A DNA stretch of 5,051 nt, taken from contig ONXT01000279.1 of NCBI GenBank assembly GCA_900321845.1, positions 1 through 5,051 of the forward strand. Reading direction: 5' to 3'. The DNA is from an uncultured Bacteroidales bacterium. GTDB lineage: Bacteria > Bacteroidota > Bacteroidia > Bacteroidales > WCHB1-69. The notes below the pieces were generated by a model. It was not told the origin of the DNA and searched no databases. It saw nothing but the letters and a program-made list of their open reading frames with translations. Numbering within the stretch: position 1 is the stretch's first letter; every line of letters begins with the position of its first letter. Positions 1 to 4,610 of the stretch are shown here, piece after piece. Both the position numbers and the translations under genes were made by a program.

Positions 1-680
1 AGGGTGCCCAAAACGAGGTCGAGGTCGGTGGAGAGGGACTCGCGCATTACCTTGCGGTCGGTGGCCTCGCCGTTGTCATAGTCGATGATGTCGATCACCT
101 TGGTGTCTTCATTCTGAGTGGAGACCGGTGCGTCGATGGATTGGGTGCGGTTTGAAATGCGCAGCAGTTCAGTCACTTTGTATTCGGGCAGGTCCATCGC
201 GTCCGCGATTTCGGCAACGGTGGGGGGGCGTTGGAACTGTTGCTCAAGGCGGCCGATCTCTTTCTTCAGCTTGCTGATGACGCCGACTTGGTTGAGCGGC
301 AGACGCACCACGCGCGACTGCTCGGCGATGGCGGTAAGGATGGCCTGGCGAATCCACCACACGGCGTAGGAGATGAATTTGAAGCCGCGGGTTTCGTCGA
401 ATCGTTCGGCGGCGCGTACCAATCCCACATTCCCCTCATTGATCAAATCTTCCAGACCAATTCCTTGGTTCTGATATTTTTTAGCGATGGAAACAACGAA
501 TCGCAAGTTTGCTGTGGTGAGTTTTTCAAGTGCTTCGCGGTCGCCTTCTTTAATGCGACGGGCCAATTCCACCTCCTCTTCGGCGGTGATGAGAGGCTCT
601 TTCGCAATATCGGCCAGGTAGCGTTCGAGTGAAGCAGAGTCACGGTTAGTAATTGAGTTCGAAATTCTAATTTGACGCAT
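1..680 (-). CDS. rpoD: Primary sigma-70 factor of Bacteroidetes type (C-terminus beyond window)
   Basis: This is the main sigma subunit that directs RNA polymerase to housekeeping promoters. I read 226 residues by translating the minus strand; the gene runs off the left edge. Region 1.2 lies around residues 15-50. Region 2 covers about 52-125, with the core-binding and -10 recognition stretches NLRFVVSIAKKYQNQG (58-73), DLINEGNVGL (78-87) and FDETRGFKFISYAVWWIRQ (94-112). Region 3 follows from VRLPLNQVG (125-133) to about 205. Region 4, which contacts the -33 element, should lie beyond the edge, since family members are about 285 residues. There is no region 1.1, as is normal for Bacteroidetes primary sigmas. 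Two ATGs are adjacent (683 and 680); I chose 680 because relatives begin MRQ. The gene lies 45 bp downstream of htrA with no TANNTTTG motif in the gap, so the two are probably co-transcribed. Family assignment is very secure. Confidence 0.96.
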   Translation of the reverse strand, partial: MRQIRISNSITNRDSASLERYLADIAKEPLITAEEEVELARRIKEGDREALEKLTTANLRFVVSIAKKYQNQGIGLEDLINEGNVGLVRAAERFDETRGFKFISYAVWWIRQAILTAIAEQSRVVRLPLNQVGVISKLKKEIGRLEQQFQRPPTVAEIADAMDLPEYKVTELLRISNRTQSIDAPVSTQNEDTKVIDIIDYDNGEATDRKVMRESLSTDLDLVLGT

Positions 681-681
681 C

Positions 682-719
682 ATAATGGTTAAATTTTTAT
701 CTATATTATAATAATGGTT
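682..719. repeat. 9-bp direct repeat ATAATGGTT in the htrA-rpoD gap
   Basis: ATAATGGTT occurs at 682-690 and again at 711-719, a 29-bp period. On the coding strand this is AACCATTAT, and the copy nearer the gene runs into the sigma factor start codon. The gap is very A/T-rich, so chance is possible. A regulatory role is only inference. Confidence 0.4.
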
Positions 720-725
720 TGTTTC

Positions 726-1796
726 TTACTTAAGGGTGACGTTGACTTTTTTGACGGTTCCATTCCGGAGAATGGTGATTGTAACGTTTTCTTTCGGGGA
801 ATGTTGTGTGATGACCTCGCGAAGTTCGGAGACGGAATTGATTTCGCGCTCGTCGATGGCGAGGATGACGTCATCCACCGCGATGCCGGCCTGGTCAGCA
901 GCACCGTCGGCTTCTACTTTCGCCACGAGCAGCCCCTCGACCTTGTCCAGACCGAGTTCCCGTGACTTTTCGTAGTCGATTTCGATCACGTTGACGCCGA
1001 GGGTGGCGCGTTGGACCTTGCCGTAGTTTTTCAGGTCGCCGACAACTTTGCGGGCGATGTTGGACGGGATGGCGAAGGAGTATCCTGTGTAGTAGCCGTT
1101 TCCGGACGCGATGGCTGAGTTGATGCCCACGAGTTCGCCCTTGACATTGACGAGTGCGCCGCCGCTATTCCCTTGATTGACAGCCGCATCCGTCTGAATG
1201 AATGATTCGATGGAGGAGTTCTTGCCGAGGATGTCCAAGTTGCGAGCCTTGGCGCTGACGATGCCCGCCGTAACGGTCGAGGTCAGGTTGAAGGGGTTGC
1301 CGACGGCCAGCACCCATTCGCCGATTTTCAAGTCGTCGGAATTGCCGAATTGAAGTATGGGCAGGTTCTGGCAATCTATTTTGATGAGGGCGAGGTCTGT
1401 TTCAGGGTCGGTGCCGGCGATGGAAGCGGTGAATTCGCGTTTGTCGTTGAGGGTGACCGTGATGTTCTCGGCATCTTCCACTACGTGATTGTTTGTGATG
1501 ATGTAGCCGTCGGGTGAGATGATGACCCCGGAGCCAGCACCCATCGCTTCGTATTCGCGCGTGCCAAGTGCGTTATTTCCGAAGAAATCCTCCCAAAAAC
1601 TACCTCCGAAGAAATCCTCCCAAACGGAAGTTCGGTACTTGAAAGTCGTTTTTATATGCACAACGGCATGCACAGACTGTTCCGCGGCGGAAGTCATGTC
1701 CACATATTTTGCGGCGGACGTCTGCCCCGAAACGACCGAGAGTGAAATTAATAACACACTGATAATCAATGTATTGATAAATAATACCTTTTTCAT
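726..1796 (-). CDS. htrA: HtrA/Deg-family periplasmic serine protease with a single PDZ domain
   Basis: This is a trypsin-fold protease/chaperone for damaged or misfolded envelope proteins. I start it at the ATG at 1796 (356 residues) rather than 1826, because this ATG follows GGAAAGGAT and begins a clean signal sequence: KK, then a hydrophobic core to about residue 22, with possible cleavage after VSG (24) or TSA (28). The catalytic triad is complete: His104 in TNNHVV, Asp134 in TDLALIKI and Ser211 in GNSGGAL. One PDZ domain fills about 264-356 and the protein ends there. Many DegP/DegQ homologues have two PDZ domains and 450-510 residues, so this one is DegS-like in size and layout. The loop before the His (residues 59-76) contains a duplicated WEDFFG motif. 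The signal segment could instead be an uncleaved anchor, as in DegS. The sigma factor gene follows on the same strand. A weak promoter-like TAATTTG lies at 1831-1837 on the minus strand. The family is certain; the DegP, DegQ or DegS role is not. Confidence 0.95.
   Translation of the reverse strand: MKKVLFINTLIISVLLISLSVVSGQTSAAKYVDMTSAAEQSVHAVVHIKTTFKYRTSVWEDFFGGSFWEDFFGNNALGTREYEAMGAGSGVIISPDGYIITNNHVVEDAENITVTLNDKREFTASIAGTDPETDLALIKIDCQNLPILQFGNSDDLKIGEWVLAVGNPFNLTSTVTAGIVSAKARNLDILGKNSSIESFIQTDAAVNQGNSGGALVNVKGELVGINSAIASGNGYYTGYSFAIPSNIARKVVGDLKNYGKVQRATLGVNVIEIDYEKSRELGLDKVEGLLVAKVEADGAADQAGIAVDDVILAIDEREINSVSELREVITQHSPKENVTITILRNGTVKKVNVTLK
1578..1624 (-). repeat. In-frame 27-bp tandem repeat encoding WEDFFG twice in htrA
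   Basis: A 20-bp block, TCCGAAGAAATCCTCCCAAA on the plus strand, is perfectly repeated at 1578-1597 and 1605-1624, a 27-bp (nine-codon) period. It encodes WEDFFGGSF followed by WEDFFGNNA at residues 59-76 of the protease. This is where loop LA lies in HtrA proteases. DNA identity, and not only protein similarity, suggests a fairly recent duplication. Confidence 0.85.
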
Positions 1797-1852
1797 ATCC
1801 TTTCCTTTTTCCAACAAACTCTGCATAAGACAAATTAGGTAACGAAATTGTT

Positions 1853-1896
1853 TGAAAAAAATTATTTTTATTTTAGGGTTTATGAAAAAAATTATT
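1853..1896. repeat. Pair of 14-bp A-tract direct repeats upstream of rplU
   Basis: TGAAAAAAATTATT occurs perfectly at 1853-1866 and 1883-1896, exactly 30 bp apart and so close to three helical turns. The second copy ends two bases before the rplU -7 element. Phased A-tracts next to a strong promoter could bend the DNA or act like an UP element; that role is inference. The positions and identity are seen directly. Confidence 0.6.
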
Positions 1897-1898
1897 CG

Positions 1899-1906
1899 TA
1901 CTTTTG
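1899..1906 (+). promoter_or_regulatory. Bacteroidetes -7 promoter element for rplU-rpmA
   Basis: TACTTTTG matches the Bacteroidetes primary-sigma -7 consensus TANNTTTG exactly and is followed by CG-rich bases (CGCC). No clean TTTG -33 element lies at the usual spacing; the nearest is the weak TTTATG at 1879-1884. Transcription from here would leave a leader of only about 30 nt before the ATG at 1943. That leader is A-rich and has no Shine-Dalgarno sequence, as is common in this phylum. It is too short for a structured L21-binding leader RNA. Confidence 0.72.
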
Positions 1907-1942
1907 CGCCTCAAAAAATTATAAACCAAAATCAATTAAAAA

Positions 1943-2254
1943 ATGTACGCAATTGTAGAAATAGCAGGGCAACAATTTAAGATTGAAAAAGATCAGAAGA
2001 TCTATGTTCATCGCCTAAAAGCTGAAGAAGGTTCCGAAGTGAAGTTCGACCGCGTAATGTTAGTGGCAGACAACGGTTCTGTGAAAGTAGGCACCCCCAC
2101 CGTTTCCGGTGCAGAGGTTTCCGCTACCGTTTTGCAACATCTCAAGGGAGAAAAGGTTCTTGTTTTCAAGAAGAAAAGAAGAAAAGGTTACCAGACCTTG
2201 AACGGGCACCGTCAGTATCTGACCTCCATTCAAATCAACGGCATTACCTTTTAA
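1943..2254 (+). CDS. rplU: 50S ribosomal protein L21
   Basis: L21 is a structural protein of the large ribosomal subunit that binds 23S rRNA. The 103 residues match the family's usual length. The start MYAIVEIAGQQFK is typical, and the C-terminal rRNA-binding signature is present as KKKRRKGYQTLNGHRQ (76-91) followed by the final strand. The ATG follows AATTAAAAA with no Shine-Dalgarno sequence. It is the first gene of a two-gene operon with rpmA, the near-universal bacterial arrangement. obgE, which often follows this pair in other phyla, is not next here. Nothing looks truncated or altered. Confidence 0.98.
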   Translation: MYAIVEIAGQQFKIEKDQKIYVHRLKAEEGSEVKFDRVMLVADNGSVKVGTPTVSGAEVSATVLQHLKGEKVLVFKKKRRKGYQTLNGHRQYLTSIQINGITF

Positions 2255-2295
2255 TTTTTAACTCACTGAATTAGAAACAAAAAAAATCATTCATT

Positions 2296-2568
2296 ATGGC
2301 TCATAAAAAAGGTGTGGGTAGTTCACAAAACGGTCGTGAATCCCAAAGTAAACGTTTAGGTGTCAAAATTTTCGGCGGTCAATTCGCCAAAGCCGGCAAT
2401 ATCATCATCCGCCAAAGAGGTACGGTCCATAATCCCGGCGTGAATGTCGGAATGGGTAAGGATCACACCCTTTTCGCGCTGATTGACGGCACGGTTCAAT
2501 TCAAGAAAAAAACCGGCGGAAAATCCTTCGTTTCCGTTCTTCCTCTCGAAGAAAACGCGCAAGCGTAG
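2296..2568 (+). CDS. rpmA: 50S ribosomal protein L27
   Basis: L27 sits near the peptidyl transferase centre of the 50S subunit, and its N-terminal tail reaches the tRNA acceptor ends. The 90-residue protein begins directly with MAHKKGVGSSQNGR, so it lacks the cleavable N-terminal extension found in Firmicutes. The core LGVKIFGGQ (21-29), RQRGT (39-43) and GMGKDHTLFAL (52-62) are family hallmarks. It lies 41 bp after rplU with no promoter-like motif or terminator between them, and a strong terminator follows 24 bp after its stop. Length and sequence are ordinary for the family. Confidence 0.98.
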   Translation: MAHKKGVGSSQNGRESQSKRLGVKIFGGQFAKAGNIIIRQRGTVHNPGVNVGMGKDHTLFALIDGTVQFKKKTGGKSFVSVLPLEENAQA

Positions 2569-2592
2569 TTTCTGCTTAGACGACAAAATAGA

Positions 2593-2618
2593 AGGCTGCA
2601 TCCGTGCAGCCTTTTTTT
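2593..2618 (+). terminator. Intrinsic terminator of the rplU-rpmA operon
   Basis: AGGCTGCA (2593-2600) pairs perfectly with TGCAGCCT (2605-2612) around a TCCG tetraloop, followed by a run of seven T (2612-2618). The stem can be extended by one A-T pair at its base. It lies 24 bp after the rpmA stop. On the minus strand the stem is followed by TTCTATTTTG, so it may also weakly terminate the convergent riboflavin kinase gene. Confidence 0.93.
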
Positions 2619-2644
2619 GTTGCATACGATTTGTTGCATACGAT
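2617..2644. repeat. Perfect 14-bp tandem duplication after the terminator
   Basis: TTGTTGCATACGAT is repeated back to back at 2617-2630 and 2631-2644. The first copy begins inside the terminator T-run. It lies in the 103-bp gap between the converging rpmA and riboflavin kinase genes and is not part of any credible coding region. Replication slippage is the simplest explanation. Confidence 0.8.
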
Positions 2645-2671
2645 GTTTATGGTGTGATTTGTGGGACGGAA

Positions 2672-3064
2672 TCATTCGCCGTTCATCAGTTCCCTGATTG
2701 TCCGCTCGTCCTCTTGCAGTTGGGCGGTGAGCGCATCCACGGACTCGAAACGTCTTTCCTCCCGAATCTTTTGGATGACGGCAAATTCGATTGCCTTGCC
2801 GTAGATGTCCTGTTGAAAGTCGAAGATGTGGATCTCCACCGTCGTTTCTGTCAGTGCAAGGGTAGGGCGCGTGCCCACGTACATCATCGCTCCGTACTGC
2901 GTCCCGTCATATTTTACCCAAGCGGCGTAAACACCCGCGGTGAATGGCATGACAGGTTGAATGTCAGTTAGATTCGCTGTTGGATAGCCGAATGTGCGCC
3001 CGTTTGCATAGCCGTGTGCCACCGTGCCTTTGAGCCAGAAAATCTCAGGTTTGAACATCTTCAT
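2672..3064 (-). CDS. Stand-alone riboflavin kinase (RibF C-terminal domain only)
   Basis: The predicted role is ATP-dependent phosphorylation of riboflavin to FMN in the cytoplasm. The 130 residues cover one complete flavokinase domain: KGTVAHGYANGRTFGYPTANL-type opening at 12-32, with the PTAN nucleotide/Mg-binding motif at 28-31; GVYAAWV (44-50); YVGTRPT (62-68); VEIHIFDF (76-83), where Glu77 matches the family's catalytic base; and IREERRF (100-106). Most bacterial RibF proteins are about 300 residues, with an N-terminal FMN adenylyltransferase domain that makes FAD. Here that half is absent, and upstream DNA is a 178-bp non-coding promoter region, so there is no sign of a split or frameshifted gene. 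The start could be the ATG at 3064 or the one at 3058; GGA lies 8-9 bases before the second. FAD synthesis must then come from another gene. The domain call is strong; the single-function call is an inference. Confidence 0.93.
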   Translation of the reverse strand: MKMFKPEIFWLKGTVAHGYANGRTFGYPTANLTDIQPVMPFTAGVYAAWVKYDGTQYGAMMYVGTRPTLALTETTVEIHIFDFQQDIYGKAIEFAVIQKIREERRFESVDALTAQLQEDERTIRELMNGE

Positions 3065-3080
3065 TCCAAGTTCGAATTTG

Positions 3081-3100
3081 AAATTGCAAAGTTACAATTT
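3081..3100. repeat. Inverted repeat bracketing the riboflavin kinase -7 box
   Basis: AAATTG (3081-3086) and CAATTT (3095-3100) are perfect inverted arms separated by 8 bp. Those 8 bp are exactly the TAACTTTG -7 element on the minus strand. The layout resembles an operator overlapping a promoter, but 6-bp A/T-rich arms can arise by chance. No regulator can be named. Confidence 0.35.
3087..3094 (-). promoter_or_regulatory. Bacteroidetes -7 promoter element for riboflavin kinase
   Basis: Read on the minus strand this is TAACTTTG followed by CA, an exact match to TANNTTTG. A TTG lies 23 bp upstream and a TTTG 15 bp upstream on the same strand; neither has ideal spacing, so the -33 element is uncertain. 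The implied leader is about 15-20 nt. Confidence 0.65.
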
Positions 3101-3204
3101 TATTGTTTCCAAATCTCCAATTCTTCATTTCTCAAGCGCAATGTTTCTGTCAAAAAAACTTTCAACAAAATATCAACATCGCCGATATTTCGTTATCTTT
3201 TTTG

Positions 3205-3212
3205 TAATTTTG
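3205..3212 (+). promoter_or_regulatory. Bacteroidetes -7 promoter element for the deoxynucleoside kinase operon
   Basis: TAATTTTG matches TANNTTTG exactly and is followed by CCCC. It sits 30 bp before the kinase ATG at 3243. I see no clear TTTG -33 element at the usual distance. It would drive the kinase, kdsB and the third gene together, because the gaps between them are negligible. Confidence 0.7.
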
Positions 3213-3242
3213 CCCCACTAATAATTTTAATAAAATCATATT

Positions 3243-3866
3243 ATGCATATAGCAGTAGCGGGCAACATCGGTTCAGGGAAGACCACTCTCACAACGATGT
3301 TGGCGAAACATTTCGGCTGGGAGCCGATGTACGAGAGTGTCGATAACAATCCGTATCTGGCCAGTTATTATGAGGACATGCAGCGCTGGTCGTTTAACCT
3401 CCAAGTTTATTTTTTGAATAACCGTTTCCGTCAGGTAATTGATATCCGGAAGAAAAGCAAGACCGTCATTCAAGACCGTACCATTTACGAGGACGCCTAT
3501 ATTTTCGCCCCGAATCTGCACGACATGCAGCTGATGGCCACGCGCGATTTTGAAAACTATGCCTCCCTTTTCGAACTGATGGCTCAATTCCTTCAGGCCC
3601 CTGACTTGTTGATCTATCTCAAAGCCTCGACCTCTACGCTGGTGTCGCAGATTCAAAAGCGCGGCCGTGAGTATGAAAAGACCATCCGCCTCGACTATCT
3701 CCAGCATCTGAACGAACGCTATGAGGATTGGATTTCCGGTTATAAACTGGGCAAACTGCTCATTGTGGACGTGAATAAGTTGAAATTTGCCGAGCGCCCA
3801 GAAGATTTCGGTGAAATCATTGAGATGATTAATGCCGAGTTGTTCGGACTTTTCGATCAAAAATAG
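3243..3866 (+). CDS. Deoxynucleoside kinase (dNK/dGK/dCK family)
   Basis: This enzyme should phosphorylate deoxynucleosides at the 5' position using ATP, salvaging them to dNMPs for DNA synthesis. The 207-residue protein has the P-loop GNIGSGKTT (7-15), a likely catalytic and substrate-binding Glu31 in YESVDNNPYL, the aromatic substrate-pocket segment RWSFNLQVYFLNNRF (48-62), the DRT motif at 78-80 (DRS in most relatives) with following YED, and the arginine-rich lid around QKRGREYEKT (138-147). The length is normal for bacterial members. Substrate preference (dA, dG, dC or broad) cannot be read from sequence alone. The ATG follows an A/T-rich leader without a Shine-Dalgarno sequence. It is the first gene of an operon, and its TAG stop overlaps a possible GTG start of kdsB. 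The family call is strong. Confidence 0.94.
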   Translation: MHIAVAGNIGSGKTTLTTMLAKHFGWEPMYESVDNNPYLASYYEDMQRWSFNLQVYFLNNRFRQVIDIRKKSKTVIQDRTIYEDAYIFAPNLHDMQLMATRDFENYASLFELMAQFLQAPDLLIYLKASTSTLVSQIQKRGREYEKTIRLDYLQHLNERYEDWISGYKLGKLLIVDVNKLKFAERPEDFGEIIEMINAELFGLFDQK

Positions 3867-3871
3867 TGGAT

Positions 3872-4600
3872 ATGGGTTTCATCGGTGTCATCCCTGCACG
3901 TTATGCCTCCACCCGTTTTCCTGGGAAGCCGCTCGCCCTCATTCAGGGCAAACCGATGATCCAGTGGGTGTATGAACGTTCGTCAACGGCTGACCTGCAG
4001 GATGTTGTAGTCGCTACGGATGACGACCGGATTTTCAACGCCGTCCTCTCTTTTCATGGCAAGGCCGTGATGACCTCGCCCAATCACAATTCGGGCACCG
4101 AGCGTTGTGCCGAAGTGGCAGAGTCGCTGCAACTTTCCCCTAATGACGTGATTGTGAACATTCAAGGCGACGAGCCCTTCATCAGAAAAGAGGCCGTCAA
4201 CCTGCTCGTCAGTCGGTTTCAAGATCCGCAAGTGAAAATTGCGACTTTGGCGAAGGAGTTCTCCGCTGGGGAGGAGCCCGCCAACCCCAATATGGTGAAG
4301 GTGGTGCGTGCCCAGTCGGGAAAGGCACTCTATTTCAGCCGCTCTGCCATCCCGTTCTATCGGAGCACCGACATCCCACCGCTTTTTTACAAACACATCG
4401 GCATTTATGCCTATCGGTGTGATGTCTTGCGTGATTTGGTGCGCCTGCCCGCTTCCGTTTTGGAAAACGCCGAGAAGCTGGAGCAGCTCCGCTGGCTTGA
4501 CTACGGCTATGAGATTTATGTGGACATCTGCGATTACGAGAATATCTCCATCGATACGCCGGAGGATTTGGCTCGCGCAGAACATTTTGTGAACTTTTAA
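3872..4600 (+). CDS. kdsB: 3-deoxy-manno-octulosonate cytidylyltransferase (CMP-KDO synthetase)
   Basis: KdsB activates KDO with CTP to give CMP-KDO, the donor for the inner core of lipopolysaccharide; it acts in the cytoplasm. Motifs, counted from the ATG at 3872 (242 residues): IPARYASTRFPGKPL (7-21) for nucleotide binding, VATDDDRI (47-54), SGTERCAEV (74-82), the metal-binding NIQGDEPF (96-103) with Asp100, HIGIYAYR (175-182), ENAEKLEQLRWLDYG (198-212) and the metal-binding SIDTPEDL (226-233) with Asp228. All expected residues are present and the length is normal. A GTG at 3866 would add two residues and overlap the last base of the kinase stop codon. I prefer the ATG because it gives the usual short lead into the first strand. 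In either case the spacing suggests translational coupling to the kinase. Confidence 0.97.
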   Translation: MGFIGVIPARYASTRFPGKPLALIQGKPMIQWVYERSSTADLQDVVVATDDDRIFNAVLSFHGKAVMTSPNHNSGTERCAEVAESLQLSPNDVIVNIQGDEPFIRKEAVNLLVSRFQDPQVKIATLAKEFSAGEEPANPNMVKVVRAQSGKALYFSRSAIPFYRSTDIPPLFYKHIGIYAYRCDVLRDLVRLPASVLENAEKLEQLRWLDYGYEIYVDICDYENISIDTPEDLARAEHFVNF

Positions 4601-4610
4601 TATTAACATA

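Noticed and set aside
231..632. Plus-strand open frame of 133 codons opposite the sigma factor
   Set aside because: It is antisense to highly conserved sigma region 2 and region 3 sequence and has no domain features of its own.
1797..1826. Ten-residue N-terminal extension of HtrA from an upstream ATG at 1826
   Set aside because: It would put charged residues ahead of the signal sequence; the ATG at 1796 has a purine-rich GGAAAGG just upstream and gives a typical KK-hydrophobic signal start.
1831..1837. TAATTTG on the minus strand as the htrA promoter
   Set aside because: It is one base short of the TANNTTTG spacing and lacks a clear -33 partner; it is kept only as a weak candidate in the htrA entry.
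1907..1942. Structured L21 leader RNA or riboswitch upstream of rplU
   Set aside because: The predicted leader is only about 30 nt, A-rich and without a stem, so there is no room for an autoregulatory structure.
2483..2971. Plus-strand open frame of 162 codons spanning the rpmA end, the terminator and the riboflavin kinase region
   Set aside because: It runs through a strong terminator and a tandem repeat and is antisense to a well-supported riboflavin kinase domain; it has no recognisable features.
3273..3860. Long antisense open frame (195 codons) opposite the deoxynucleoside kinase
   Set aside because: It mirrors the kinase codons in the opposite strand, has no recognisable domain, and the plus-strand frame has every motif of a known family.
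3983..4609. Long antisense open frame (208 codons) opposite kdsB
   Set aside because: It is a shadow of a complete kdsB with all catalytic motifs; the antisense product shows no family features.
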